This document shows, piece after piece, positions 35,905 through 45,918 of a DNA stretch of 64,000 bases. Below the pieces are notes generated by a model, which was given only the letters and a program-made list of their open reading frames with translations, was not told the DNA's origin and did not search any database. Origin of the DNA: Sporosarcina ureae. GTDB lineage: Bacteria > Bacillota > Bacilli > Bacillales_A > Planococcaceae. The stretch spans positions 1,448,001 to 1,512,000 of the forward strand of contig NZ_CP015109.1 of NCBI RefSeq assembly GCF_002082015.1. Reading direction: 5' to 3'. The first letter of the stretch is position 1. Each line of letters begins with the position of its first letter. Made by a program: the position numbers and the translations under genes.

Positions 35905-37587
35905 TTAGGCTAAAGCGGAGTTGTCTTCAATTTTGATAACACCTGTTGACCATACTCTAATACTGAAGTTGAGTAAGAATAAATCGTCAGGATCTTCCAG
36001 AGATAAATTCGTCAACGTTTCTATTTTTCGTAACCGGTATAATAGAGATTGACGATGAAGATTCATCTCCCGGGCTGTTTGGCTCACGTTACCGTTGTTA
36101 TAGTTATACGCAATAAATGTGTTGATCAGATCCATATCTCTTTTTTCATCATATTTAACTAGGGCTGATATGGTAGATAGAGTAATATCTTGGACCTCTT
36201 CATTGATTGCTAAACTCAAAAGCAAGCGACTAATCTGTGTTTCATCAAAGTCGAGTCTCTTTCCTGTACCTCTTTGACTTCTCCCCATTTCCAATGCCGC
36301 TTGTGCTTTTTGAAAACTATCTGAAAACTTCCAAATTCCATCTTTTTCTTTTCCTATCCCCCAAGTGAACGTAACACCGGGCAATAGGTGATGGAATCTT
36401 CTTTCCACTAAGTCCAGGAACTGATGAACCGTATCAGACGTTACACTGTTCGAAGTTTCTAGAAATACAATCACTTCATCATTTTCAAATGAAAAAAGTA
36501 ATTGACGCTGAATATTCTCAGCAGCATATAGCATCCCTTCTCTAATATAAATGCTCATTCGTTCCAAGTTTACTTTTTTTGATTGGGCATGCACTTCATC
36601 TCGATTGATCAATTCTTTTAGATGTGCTGGATATCCGACAATACATATATACGGAAGTTCAAGATTGTATCTGAAAAATTCAGCATGAGAAGAAATATGT
36701 TCTTCGGACATCTTTTCTCCCCTAGCCAAGTTCAATAAAAATTCATTCTGCATACGGCTTTCCGCCTTAATCACCGCACTGCTACGCGAGAACCACAAGG
36801 CAGCCGCAACTACAGCTTTCTCAGCAATTGATTCTTGTTCTTCATTCAATCTTTCACCCACTTCAGTCAATACGAAAAAGTCTCCTTTATGATCGGCATC
36901 AGAATGGATATCAAGATGAATAAGCTGCCTACCATCATGTTCTAGTCTTTTAATCTCCGAGAACACAGGATGTTGTGATTCATGAGTTGAAGTCTGGTTC
37001 TTCATTTGTTTCCACAATGCGAACACATCATTTGCATTTGCGCCGCCTGCAATCACTTCTTTTTTCTCATTACAAATCAGTATAGGATGACCCAATTCTT
37101 GTTCAATGTATTTCGTAATGTGTTCTAACGTTTTCCCTTCAAGAATCTTTTGGATTAAATATTGCTGTATATCTTTAGAACGCCTTCTATCTTGACGTTG
37201 CAGTTCATTCAACTTGGTCATAACCTCATGGACAACATCCGAAAAGCGGATTTCCCAAGGGAGTTCAATGATGACAAACTCTCTATCCTCAGCAAATCGA
37301 ATAACTTCTTCTGGTATTTCAAAAACATATCTACCTGTAGCAATTACGAAAGCCGATGCTCCCGAGTCATATACATCCTTAACAAATGACATAAACTCCT
37401 CTGTCTTTTCATGGCAGCCAATTCCTGTACTAAGTACAAATTCATTCTTCCTGACGAAATTTTCAACAGGACTTTCAATGACTGAGACCCATTCGACCGA
37501 TCTGTCAGCAATAAATTCTTTACCTGTTTTTATAATGGCGGACTGAAGTAAGCGAGATTCTAAAATTTCTTTGACCGATAAAAGCAT
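35905..37587 (-). CDS. PucR-family transcriptional regulator of the ectoine cluster
   Basis: A 560-residue regulator. Residues 1-125 form a PucR N-terminal domain (LLSVKEILESRLLQSAIIKTG at the start), a GGDEF-like CdaR region covers about 300-440, and the C-terminal HTH_30 is at about 495-550 (NGNVSQTAREMNLHRQSLLYRLRKIE). Such regulators activate catabolic genes in response to a metabolite. It is upstream of doeA on the same strand with a terminator between. Known ectoine clusters mostly use EnuR (MocR/GntR type) or DoeX, so a PucR regulator here is unusual. A cre-like box lies upstream. Confidence 0.9.
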   Translation of the reverse strand: MLLSVKEILESRLLQSAIIKTGKEFIADRSVEWVSVIESPVENFVRKNEFVLSTGIGCHEKTEEFMSFVKDVYDSGASAFVIATGRYVFEIPEEVIRFAEDREFVIIELPWEIRFSDVVHEVMTKLNELQRQDRRRSKDIQQYLIQKILEGKTLEHITKYIEQELGHPILICNEKKEVIAGGANANDVFALWKQMKNQTSTHESQHPVFSEIKRLEHDGRQLIHLDIHSDADHKGDFFVLTEVGERLNEEQESIAEKAVVAAALWFSRSSAVIKAESRMQNEFLLNLARGEKMSEEHISSHAEFFRYNLELPYICIVGYPAHLKELINRDEVHAQSKKVNLERMSIYIREGMLYAAENIQRQLLFSFENDEVIVFLETSNSVTSDTVHQFLDLVERRFHHLLPGVTFTWGIGKEKDGIWKFSDSFQKAQAALEMGRSQRGTGKRLDFDETQISRLLLSLAINEEVQDITLSTISALVKYDEKRDMDLINTFIAYNYNNGNVSQTAREMNLHRQSLLYRLRKIETLTNLSLEDPDDLFLLNFSIRVWSTGVIKIEDNSALA

Positions 37588-38558
37588 CCTAGCAAGCTCC
37601 TCCCTGTAATTGCAACTTTATATTTCTTCCTAGAACTCTTTGGATCTATTGAGTTCATTTAGTAATATTCTTTATCCAAAATATTTTTAGATCGAAACGA
37701 TTCATATCTCTTAGTATTTTGCCATAAAATACAATAATAAAATATACATTGAAAACGCTTACGAAGATAAAATACTCTATTTAACGTTACACTTGTTTTT
37801 TCAGATCATTAACTTCAATAAATCACAACGAAGTTTAGCGATTTTTATATTTCTTGTCTTCAGATTCATCAGCAAAACTTGCATTTTACTAACTAGACTT
37901 GAGCACCTATACGGACTTACTTGCTATTATTCACACTTTTCATCAGATTTGTCAATGCTTGGTTAATAATCGCCCTGAAAATCTAGACTATAATTTCTCA
38001 TTCTAGTTATTTTATTACTGAAGACATATGTAATGTCTCGCTCGTCTCTTCTCTGATACGATATGAACCTCCTTTAATTTCAAAGGTTACTAAATATGTA
38101 AAGAGCGCTTTTGTATAGCTGCTCCAATAAAACACCGCTGGGTATTTTACCCATCTTGTCTGCATTTCATTTGAGCAAATGTCCCTCGTGCCTTTTCATG
38201 ATGTTTAGAAAATGTATTAAAGCAAACAAAGACCGCTAATCCAATGATTAGCGGTTTATTACATTACTCTTCGTTATTCTACTGCGCGCTATATTTCTGT
38301 AACCCTTTATCTCGTAAAACATTTAATGTTTAATAGACTTCCACTCAATTAGTACAGGTATCATCGAAACAATTGTCCTTATATATTGCAAAATTTCCTT
38401 ATCTTAATTATCTATTTAATTCAACGTGAATGAGTGCAGGTGAGGCATCTAGCTATGGAATAATATAATATTGTTTCATAGCTAGGATCTATTATTAGAA
38501 TTTAGTACTTCGCAAATACATTCTGTTGCACTCACATTGGATATTTGTAAAATACCCG
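37588..38558. other. Gene-free stretch of about 970 bases with hairpins
   Basis: No plausible gene on either strand. It holds a cre-like box (37751-37764), a hairpin GACCGCTAAT/ATTAGCGGTTT (38231-38258), and a second hairpin CTAGCTATG(G)AA/TT(T)CATAGCTAG (38449-38460 with 38474-38485). Neither hairpin sits at the end of a recognised gene. Confidence 0.55.
37751..37764. promoter_or_regulatory. Candidate cre box upstream of the PucR-family regulator
   Basis: TGAAAACGCTTACG matches the cre consensus except for the last base. It is about 165 bases upstream of the regulator start. Confidence 0.45.
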
Positions 38559-39275
38559 CTACTCAACAAGTATGAAATCCACACCACCTACACCGACATC
38601 AACTTTCAAATGAATGGTAGTATCCGAGTGCTCGTATGCTTCATTTACATAGATGCCTTTGCCTTTAGCAATTAAACCTTTTGTCCCGACGCTACCTATA
38701 CCTTTTGAAACAGATAATTTAACTCCAGTCCCTTTAGGTAAGTGAACCTTCGCATCGCCCACTCCTAGGTTGATGTCCACATCAAAGCTATCCTTCCATT
38801 CGCCGCCTAGATTGATCGTCGTATCCCCCACACCAGTATCTATTGACACATGATTGAGGTGGATTCCTGCCAATCTAAGTTCCGAATCAGATATACCCAT
38901 ATCGACATCCAGATTCACAGGTATTTCATTTGTCAGTTGAAGATTCCAATCATTTCGATGCTTCCGCAAAGCTGATAAACCTTTCATTTTCTGCTGAATC
39001 TCTACGTATCCGACATCTCTTTTATTCTTATAGGTAACGGATGGATACCATTTTTTCACATTCGTATCAATGCCCCCCTCCACCCATTGCGTCGCACCGC
39101 CTTCAATTAGAAGATTACCAGCACCAAAACGGATTGCCACACCCAATGATTTCGCATTATCCTTTTCGATTAATAATGCACCAGAGACCCTCTCCGACTT
39201 CATCCAGTCATATGACCAAACGCTAACCATACCTAACAGTACTACCCCTACAATCACTATCAGTATTTTCCGCAT
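38559..39275 (-). CDS. Toast-rack / LiaF-like domain protein
   Basis: A 238-residue protein. One N-terminal membrane anchor (residues 3-22) precedes a beta-rich region. The regions AIRFGAGNLLIEGGATQW, MGISDSELRLAGI, TGVGDTTINLGGEW and LGVGDAKVHLPKGTG are repeats of the right-handed 'toast-rack' fold, as in the extracellular part of LiaF-like regulators. With no multiple N-terminal membrane segments it is not LiaF itself. No kinase or regulator is adjacent. A 16-bp palindrome at 39347-39362 may be its operator. Role in envelope stress is inference. Confidence 0.82.
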   Translation of the reverse strand: MRKILIVIVGVVLLGMVSVWSYDWMKSERVSGALLIEKDNAKSLGVAIRFGAGNLLIEGGATQWVEGGIDTNVKKWYPSVTYKNKRDVGYVEIQQKMKGLSALRKHRNDWNLQLTNEIPVNLDVDMGISDSELRLAGIHLNHVSIDTGVGDTTINLGGEWKDSFDVDINLGVGDAKVHLPKGTGVKLSVSKGIGSVGTKGLIAKGKGIYVNEAYEHSDTTIHLKVDVGVGGVDFILVE

Positions 39276-39709
39276 AGTGGCACCCCTTTACTCTAGTATA
39301 AGTGAAACTCAATAAAGTTGAGTCCACTATATGACTGAAGTGTATATCAGACTTAAGTCTGAGCTGTATAGTATATGGAGTTTGATTGGGGATTATTTTT
39401 TTAATAGCAAAATCTACTGTCTTTAAAAATTAGCTAAATATCCAACCCAATCTATGTCTACTTAAGCTGTAATACAGAGCATTTGGTTCACGAAATCTAA
39501 CTACGTTTTATCTAATCATTTTCAATTCGTATTTCTAATACAGTAGATTACACGCATACTATAAAATTAAAATCATTCAGTTAGAAGCCGTTGTAATCTA
39601 ACCTCTATTCTAACAATATTAAGTTTCAATAGGACTTAAATTAGAACTATTAAATTGATATATATGTCTGTGCACTTTCCATCAACCAGATGTGAAGCAG
39701 TATTATTAT
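39276..39709. other. Intergenic region with a perfect palindrome, no gene
   Basis: AT-rich with short open frames only. The notable element is the 16-bp palindrome at 39347-39362. Confidence 0.55.
39347..39362. promoter_or_regulatory. 16-bp perfect palindrome upstream of toast-rack gene
   Basis: TCAGACTTAAGTCTGA is perfectly self-complementary and lies 72 bases before the toast-rack gene start. It looks like a dimeric regulator site; GACT-type inverted repeats are used by some LiaR/VraR-like regulators, which would fit the gene, but this is inference. Confidence 0.45.
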
Positions 39710-40891
39710 TCATTGAATTATTCTTTTTTCTAATATAAAATGTTTTTTATTTTGTGCCCAATTATAAACTACAAGGCCGAACAAGATATAAATAGAATAG
39801 AATATGTATAATGAACTAAAGCTAATAATCCCCACCAATACACCTGCTAACAATGATCCTCCACTAATCCCAATGTCAAAAATTGAGAGAAAAGTAGCCA
39901 TTGCTACAGGACGATGCTTTGGTTCAGAGTTTTGCAAAACGACTGTTTGAAAACTTGGGAATAATGTACCCCAGCCAGCTCCGATAAAAGCAGCCGCTAT
40001 AAAAAATAACACTGCGTTAGTAGACAAACCAAGCACTAACATACCAATTGCAAATGAAACAATCGATGGAAAAATAATTGCATTGGCTCCATATTGATCA
40101 TACCATCGACTAGTTAGTGGCCGTGTCAGTAAAAGTACAACTACATAAACTACAAAAAAGTAACCAGACTCTGTTCCTAATCCTTGTTCAACCGCATAAA
40201 TTGCCATAAAGGAAAGAACAGACGCATAAGCAGTACCAAAAAATGCGCCGGTAATAGAAATTCGAAAAGCAGACTTTTCAAATAGTGGTGCTTTCCCTTC
40301 ACTAGCGGAATGTCTGTCAAGACTTTCTTTTGGCAGACGAGTCATCAAACCGAATACTAAAGAAATTAAAGAACAAAGTGCACTTCCCCAAAATAATACA
40401 TATAAATTAAATGTAGACAAAATGGTAAGACCAATAAAAGGTCCAATGACCATCCCTAAATTAGCCGACAAGATAAAGTAGCCCATGCCTTCCCCTTTTC
40501 GAGATTCCGGCACCATATCAGCTACAATGGCTACAGTAATGGTTGTCGCCATTCCAAACCCTAAACCATGAATGAAGCGTACAAAAAGAAGCAGGGGAAT
40601 GGAATCGAAAAAGCTATATAGAAACGATGCAATGGTAAAAAGAAATAAAGACAAAATCAACATGAATCGTTTGCCATACCTCTCAATCCACTGTCCCATA
40701 AAAGGTCTAATAATTATAGCAGCACCAATATAAATGGTGGTAAACAGGCCAGCTACAGTTCCTGTCGAGCCATAATGAGAGATTGCGACTGTTGGTAATG
40801 TGACAAGTAAAGCAAAATACGTCATAATAAAAAAAAAGTTCAATATAGATATAAGGATAAAATTTCTAGTCCACAATTTTTCAGTACTCAT
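39710..40891 (-). CDS. MFS transporter, probable drug or metabolite exporter
   Basis: A 393-residue major facilitator with 12 hydrophobic segments. The loop 2-3 motif GQWIERYGKRF and the motif-C-like SANLGMVIGPFIG in TM5 place it among the 12-TM proton-driven drug antiporter (DHA1) type. Start ATG at 40891 follows GAGGTG; an in-frame ATG at 40900 is less well placed. Upstream lies a perfect 14-bp inverted repeat. The substrate is unknown. Confidence 0.88.
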   Translation of the reverse strand: MSTEKLWTRNFILISILNFFFIMTYFALLVTLPTVAISHYGSTGTVAGLFTTIYIGAAIIIRPFMGQWIERYGKRFMLILSLFLFTIASFLYSFFDSIPLLLFVRFIHGLGFGMATTITVAIVADMVPESRKGEGMGYFILSANLGMVIGPFIGLTILSTFNLYVLFWGSALCSLISLVFGLMTRLPKESLDRHSASEGKAPLFEKSAFRISITGAFFGTAYASVLSFMAIYAVEQGLGTESGYFFVVYVVVLLLTRPLTSRWYDQYGANAIIFPSIVSFAIGMLVLGLSTNAVLFFIAAAFIGAGWGTLFPSFQTVVLQNSEPKHRPVAMATFLSIFDIGISGGSLLAGVLVGIISFSSLYIFYSIYILFGLVVYNWAQNKKHFILEKRIIQ

Positions 40892-40950
40892 TGAAAACAC
40901 ACCTCACAAATAATTGTGACACATTGCAAGCGTAACGTTGTCCTTCAAGT

Positions 40951-40991
40951 AACATCTAACTAATTAGTTTCTAATTGATTAGTTAGATGTT
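40951..40991. promoter_or_regulatory. 14-bp inverted repeat between TRAP operon and MFS gene
   Basis: AACATCTAACTAAT (40951-40964) and ATTAGTTAGATGTT (40978-40991) are perfect inverted arms with a 13-base gap. It is 60 bases upstream of the MFS start and 62 bases beyond the TRAP operon end. No T run follows it on the minus strand, so an operator is more likely than a terminator. Confidence 0.45.
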
Positions 40992-41052
40992 ATTTCGCTT
41001 AAATTATTCTTTCAAAGGAGCATGCTCTTGTACTTATCCTTGACAGAATTTA

Positions 41053-42063
41053 TTATTCTTTAATCGTTAACGCTCTTAATTCTTCTTCTAATTCGGGTAC
41101 TTCTTTGCCTAAGTACTCCCATTCAGTATCATAAGCTAAATTTAAGAACTTCTCTTCTTCCGCTTTTGGTAATTTGAAAAGTTCAACGCCCGCTTTTTCT
41201 AATTCGGCAATTTCCTCTTTATCTAGTTGTTCATAATAGTCAACCATTTCTTTTTCATAATTCGCTGTCGCCACAATAATCGCGTCGCGGTCTTCCGACG
41301 AAATCTCTTTCCATTTATCATCGTTCATTAGGATTGTACAGTTTTGCGTCCAAAATGGGTGATCTAAAACGTACTTAGATGAATCAGTCCATCCGTCTTT
41401 TCTAGGTCCATTAAATCCTCCATACACAAATCCATCAACAACACCAGTTTGTAAAGATGTATAAACTTCTGAAGGGTCAATCATTGAAGAATTAATTCCA
41501 AGCTTTTCAAAAAAACGAATGTAGTTTGGAGCTGACCGTATTGGTAGGTTCTTCAAATCATCAACGCTATCAATTGGCTCGTTTAGCCATAACCTCGGTG
41601 AACCTGTTAACCATCGGCCTATATATTTAACATTCAGTTTTCCATGTCGTTCATCCATTAGATCATAAAATCCATTTTCTCTTTCTTCCCACGGTGTCAA
41701 TTGCGATAAAGCAATGCTAAGTGTTTCAGGTGCAAGTGATTGATATTGTCCAATATACGTAAAGTTAATATCCATTACACCAGAATTCATTGCCTCAAAC
41801 TGCTCACCAATAGGGATTACATCAGCACCACCACGCCAATTCACCTGTACTCTACCATCCGTCACGTCTTCTACCGTATCAATCCAATTATGAAGCGTAG
41901 CAGTTAAAGGATGATCTTTTGGCAAAAAACTTACAGCATTTAATGTCATTCCCTTCGAATTACCACCTTTTTCCTTATCCTCTCCATTGTTATCAGAGCA
42001 GGCCGTTAAAAGTAAAAGCAGTAGAATGGGTAAGATCATATGATATAATTTAAAGTTTTTCAT
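41053..42063 (-). CDS. TRAP transporter solute-binding lipoprotein (DctP family), system 1
   Basis: A 336-residue binding protein with lipobox LTAC (Cys22). The DctP fold is shown by PKDHPLTATLHNWIDTVED, the ligand Arg region LKNLPIRSAPNYIRFFEKLG and DPSEVYTSLQTGVVDGFVYG. It is the third gene of a dctQ-dctM-dctP operon. Substrates of such systems are organic acids; the neighbouring amidase suggests an acid released from an amide, but this is inference. Confidence 0.9.
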   Translation of the reverse strand: MKNFKLYHMILPILLLLLLTACSDNNGEDKEKGGNSKGMTLNAVSFLPKDHPLTATLHNWIDTVEDVTDGRVQVNWRGGADVIPIGEQFEAMNSGVMDINFTYIGQYQSLAPETLSIALSQLTPWEERENGFYDLMDERHGKLNVKYIGRWLTGSPRLWLNEPIDSVDDLKNLPIRSAPNYIRFFEKLGINSSMIDPSEVYTSLQTGVVDGFVYGGFNGPRKDGWTDSSKYVLDHPFWTQNCTILMNDDKWKEISSEDRDAIIVATANYEKEMVDYYEQLDKEEIAELEKAGVELFKLPKAEEEKFLNLAYDTEWEYLGKEVPELEEELRALTIKE

Positions 42064-42104
42064 TGTGTTTGAGTCTCCTATTATATATATTTTTATGAAA
42101 TTTA

Positions 42105-43421
42105 TTATTTAACAAAGCTTGGTAACCATAACGTCAATGATGGGAACATAATCATTAATCCCATTATTGCTAAGTTCAAGATAATAAATGGAATAACCGC
42201 TATATAAATCTCTTTTATTGATATAGAGTCTTTTGGAATAACTGCTTTCATCGCAAAAAGATCCATTCCAAAAGGTGGTGTAATCGTAGCTACTTGCATA
42301 TTCAAAAGCATAATTGCTCCAAACCATAGAGGATCAAAACCCATTGAGTTTGCAATTGGCATCAGTACTGGAAGAGTCATCATCATTATCGATAGAGGTT
42401 CCATAAAACAACCAAGTATGAGCAATACTACTTGAATAATGATTAATATAATAATTGGTTGAAAGTCTAAATTTCCAACCAGTTGTACCAAACCTTGTGT
42501 AACACCTGTATAGCTCAGAATTTGACTAAAAGTAGTAGAACCAATAATAATCATAAAAATCATTACACTGGACCTTAATGTTCCAGTTAGAGAATCCCAG
42601 AACTTTCCCCAAGTTAAACCACCATAGAAACAAGACAATACAATTGTCCCCAATGCTCCTAAAACTGCACTTTGTGTTGGTGTGGCAAATCCAAGTATAA
42701 TAACTCCTAATAGTAAGAAGACGATCACGCCAAGCGGTAAAATATATTTCACAGTTCCAATTAACTTCTCAGACAAAGTTACTTTCTCTACGTCATAAAC
42801 AGGGGCTAGCTCTGGTTGTAAATAACATCGAATTACTATATATAATACAAATATAATCGCTAATAAAAGGCCAGGTATTACAATTGCAAATAAAAAATGT
42901 CCGACAGGTATTGACGCAAGAGAAGCAAGTAATATACCTAATGCCGTTGGTGGAATCATAGTTGCAAGACCCGCGCTACCTAAAATGGGTCCAACAGTCA
43001 TTGCGGGACTATAACCCTTTTTCTGCATATCTGGAACTAGTAATGATCCCAGTAAAGCTGTGCTTGCTACACTTGAACCACTAAGCACTGAAAATAAGGT
43101 ACCGCTGCCAACTGCAACAATACTTAATCTACCTGGTAAATTTCCAAACCATTTTCCAACTGCATCGAAAACTTTAAAGCCTAACCCAGTTCGAAACATG
43201 ATCTCTCCCATTAAAATAAACATAGGAATAGGTAGCAAAGAAAACTTCGAAACTGAAGAAAACATATTTAAAATTAATTGGTTGAGACCAGCTTCCCCAT
43301 TCCATAATATGATTACACCGACTATATTAATTGTTAGAAATGAGAATGCAATTGGTAAACCTATCATAAATAAAACAAACATACTGCTAAAAACAAGTAC
43401 CAAAACACCCCACCATTCCAT
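42105..43421 (-). CDS. TRAP transporter large permease DctM, system 1
   Basis: A 438-residue membrane protein with about 12 hydrophobic segments and the DctM motifs PMFILMGEIMFRTGLG, GSSVASTALLGSLLVPDM and the GSAGLATMIPPTALGILLA loop. It forms the ion-coupled channel. It starts after ATAGGAGGT, 11 bases beyond dctQ. Confidence 0.93.
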   Translation of the reverse strand: MEWWGVLVLVFSSMFVLFMIGLPIAFSFLTINIVGVIILWNGEAGLNQLILNMFSSVSKFSLLPIPMFILMGEIMFRTGLGFKVFDAVGKWFGNLPGRLSIVAVGSGTLFSVLSGSSVASTALLGSLLVPDMQKKGYSPAMTVGPILGSAGLATMIPPTALGILLASLASIPVGHFLFAIVIPGLLLAIIFVLYIVIRCYLQPELAPVYDVEKVTLSEKLIGTVKYILPLGVIVFLLLGVIILGFATPTQSAVLGALGTIVLSCFYGGLTWGKFWDSLTGTLRSSVMIFMIIIGSTTFSQILSYTGVTQGLVQLVGNLDFQPIIILIIIQVVLLILGCFMEPLSIMMMTLPVLMPIANSMGFDPLWFGAIMLLNMQVATITPPFGMDLFAMKAVIPKDSISIKEIYIAVIPFIILNLAIMGLMIMFPSLTLWLPSFVK

Positions 43422-43432
43422 CTAATTACCTC

Positions 43433-43939
43433 CTATCTTTTCTCAGTTCGAAATTTAAGTTTATTTATTGCAGATAAGAGATTTCTGATGAATTGTATGA
43501 ATACAAATAGAAAACCTATTGGTATTAATACAATGAGCAAAGAGCGGGGTATTTCCAAAATAGTCTCTGTCTTTATATCTCTCATATATAAGTTCCACGT
43601 TGCCAATAATCCATATACCGTAATAACCAAAGAAATCAATGCCCCAATGCAAGAATTCAAAATTTCTATCCGTATTCTATTTTTTTCACCAAGTCTATTT
43701 ATTAGTAAATCTAATTTAATATGGCCATCCTCTTTCAATAACCAGGCCACGCCAAGAAATGTTAATAGAACTAAAAGATACTCAGAAACTTCTAATATCC
43801 AAGGGAATTGGTAGCTGAAAAATTTGGATGAAACAATATCTATAATTATTAACAAACTAATAATGACAATTACAATCCTACCCAATACGGCCATAAAGTT
43901 CATGATAGAATCTAAAAGCTTGTTTATTGTCAATAGCAA
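43433..43939 (-). CDS. TRAP transporter small permease DctQ, system 1
   Basis: A 168-residue protein with four hydrophobic segments; RYSYQFPWILEVSEYLLVLLTFLG-like arrangement and VAWLLKEDGHIKLDLL are typical of DctQ. The start is a TTG at 43939 preceded by GGGGGAGA. First gene of its operon. Confidence 0.88.
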   Translation of the reverse strand: MLLTINKLLDSIMNFMAVLGRIVIVIISLLIIIDIVSSKFFSYQFPWILEVSEYLLVLLTFLGVAWLLKEDGHIKLDLLINRLGEKNRIRIEILNSCIGALISLVITVYGLLATWNLYMRDIKTETILEIPRSLLIVLIPIGFLFVFIQFIRNLLSAINKLKFRTEKR

Positions 43940-44271
43940 ATTTATCTCCCCCTTTACACATCAATTACCTCGCTATGAATAAGTTTAATTAAGCTAGATC
44001 TTTTCACCTATTCATACTACTCCTCACTACAAAAAGATTGAAAAACCTCCTAAATATGTATTGTTTTTAAGAGGTTTTTTAGAGGTTTTTTAGTGAATTA
44101 AGAAAATCTATTCACAATCTTTCGTTTTTTGATGCACTTCAATCTCTCGGAATACTTATGAATTTTCTACATTACAACAAAGCAATAAATCTTGTTAGCA
44201 CAATCAATTAATATTCACTAATTTACCTTCTATCTTCTTAACAAGCGTTATTTATCTCAATTAATTTAACT
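43940..44271. other. Intergenic region with terminator after amidase gene
   Basis: AT-rich, with no gene. It contains the hairpin AAAAACCTC (44041-44049) with GAGGTTTTT (44071-44079) and a direct repeat of AGAGGTTTTTT. The hairpin can end the amidase transcript; the rest must carry the promoter of the TRAP operon. Confidence 0.55.
44041..44080 (-). terminator. Probable terminator after the amidase gene
   Basis: On the minus strand AAAAACCTC and GAGGTTTTT form a 9-bp stem with a long loop, ending in T. It is about 190 bases downstream of the amidase stop, so it may be a fall-back terminator. Confidence 0.55.
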
Positions 44272-45681
44272 TTACCCAATATAGTTCCTATTCATTTTCA
44301 AAGCCTGTACCCATTGCTGTGATCGTTCATAGCAGTCCCCAATTTCAAGTATTTTTTTATCAGAAAATGGCTTTCCGATTATTTGAAGCCCAACTGGAAG
44401 TTGCGATTGCGTGAATCCACATGCAACAGAAAGTGCTGGAAAGCCTAAGATATTTGCAAGTGGTGTTTTGCCAAGTGTAAACATATTACTTATTGCCTGT
44501 TCGGGAACCATCGTACCTATCTCAAATGGCGATTGGACGTTTGTCGGTCCGATTAGCCCATCAATTCCACTCATCTGTCTCATCGTATTTTGCACAAAGC
44601 TCTTTCGCGTGCGCTGGGCATTAATATAATCAGTTGCTGAAATATCTCGGCCAAATTGAAACCGGTATTTCAAATCATCTCCGTACAAATCACCATGTTT
44701 CTTTAATAACGGATCATGGAAAGATACGACTTCAGATTGAGCAATAGTTTTCAAACTATTAAGTGCCTCATTAATCCCAGGTAATTCAATTGGAACTATT
44801 TCAGCGCCAAGGAACTTTAATTGATCAAAAGCTTGTTCAATTACATGCCTTACACCTGGATCAATACCCGAAAACATATACGGCTCATAGAAACCTAGTG
44901 TAATCCCTTTCAAATTCTTTAATGAATCTTTGAAATAAGTTACATGATTTTTCTTAACTGAAGAGTCATCTTTTGGATCATAGCCTTTCATAGCCTCAAG
45001 CATAATAGCAGCATCTTTTACAGTTCTTGTCATAGGTCCAACATGGTCAAGCGACCAACTAAATGGAAAGCCCCCATGCCGACTTACTAATCCATAAGTA
45101 GGTTTAAATCCGACCGTTCCACACATAGCTGCAGGTAGCCGAACAGATCCTGCTGTATCTGTCCCAATTGAACCAAAAGCCATCCCTGTAGCTGTTGCAA
45201 CAGCAGAACCCCCACTTGAACCGCCGGGTATCTTTGTCATATCCCAAGGGTTTTTTGTATTTCCGTAATGAGAATTTTCGGTTGTCGCCCCCATAGCAAA
45301 TTCATGAAGATTTGCCTTACCTATAATAATAGCCCCTGCTTCCTTCATTCTTTGAACAGCAGTGGCATCTTCATCAGGTATCCAATTTTGAAAGATTTTT
45401 GACCCCCCTGTTGTACAAACTCCTTCTGTTTGTAACAAATCTTTTACTGCAATAGGAATACCATGTAAAGGTCCACGAATTTCACCATTTTGTAGCTCGT
45501 TTTCAAGTACTTTTGCTTGAATAAGCGCATCCTCTTCCATCACTGTGATAAAAGCTGTTAGGGCAGGATCATACTCATTGATTCGAGCAAGTGTTAATTT
45601 TGTTAATTCTACTGGAGAGACTTTTTTCTTTTGAATCAACGAACTTACTGACTCTATAGTTTCAAATAGAAGTTCACTCAT
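44272..45681 (-). CDS. Amidase signature family enzyme
   Basis: A 469-residue amidase with the Ser-cisSer-Lys triad: Lys in GIPIAVKDLL (near residue 77), cis-Ser in PGGSSGGSA and the nucleophile Ser in GTDTAGSVRLPAA (near residue 176). It resembles GatA in layout but there are no gatC/gatB neighbours, so it is a catabolic amidase. Start ATG 45681 after AAGGAGGAT. It lies between two TRAP systems in the aromatic catabolism region; an aryl or acyl amide substrate is plausible but unproven. Confidence 0.9.
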   Translation of the reverse strand: MSELLFETIESVSSLIQKKKVSPVELTKLTLARINEYDPALTAFITVMEEDALIQAKVLENELQNGEIRGPLHGIPIAVKDLLQTEGVCTTGGSKIFQNWIPDEDATAVQRMKEAGAIIIGKANLHEFAMGATTENSHYGNTKNPWDMTKIPGGSSGGSAVATATGMAFGSIGTDTAGSVRLPAAMCGTVGFKPTYGLVSRHGGFPFSWSLDHVGPMTRTVKDAAIMLEAMKGYDPKDDSSVKKNHVTYFKDSLKNLKGITLGFYEPYMFSGIDPGVRHVIEQAFDQLKFLGAEIVPIELPGINEALNSLKTIAQSEVVSFHDPLLKKHGDLYGDDLKYRFQFGRDISATDYINAQRTRKSFVQNTMRQMSGIDGLIGPTNVQSPFEIGTMVPEQAISNMFTLGKTPLANILGFPALSVACGFTQSQLPVGLQIIGKPFSDKKILEIGDCYERSQQWVQALKMNRNYIG

Positions 45682-45918
45682 CATTATCCTCCTTGAAATT
45701 TTCAAGCATAAAAGTAAAAGCAGGTTCACTAGACAAAATTTCTGATTCGTCTATTCCAATAATGTTAATTAAGTAATCATTTAAATTCACTTAAAAATCC
45801 TCCTTTCATCAAGTTAGCGATTTCTATGACATGCTAACTTGAATAGGTTTGATTTCATGTATATTCGTGGCATCACTTGTAAAAGACTGAAGATATTTAG
45901 ACTAATAAAGTAACCCTA

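Noticed and set aside
42109..42327. Possible frameshifted small gene at the end of dctM system 1
   Set aside because: It is an out-of-frame reading of an intact dctM gene; dctM is full length and needs no repair.
44070..44091. Tandem AGAGGTTTTTT repeats as a possible CRISPR or phase-variable tract
   Set aside because: Only two units, no spacers, next to a terminator; most likely a duplicated T-run.
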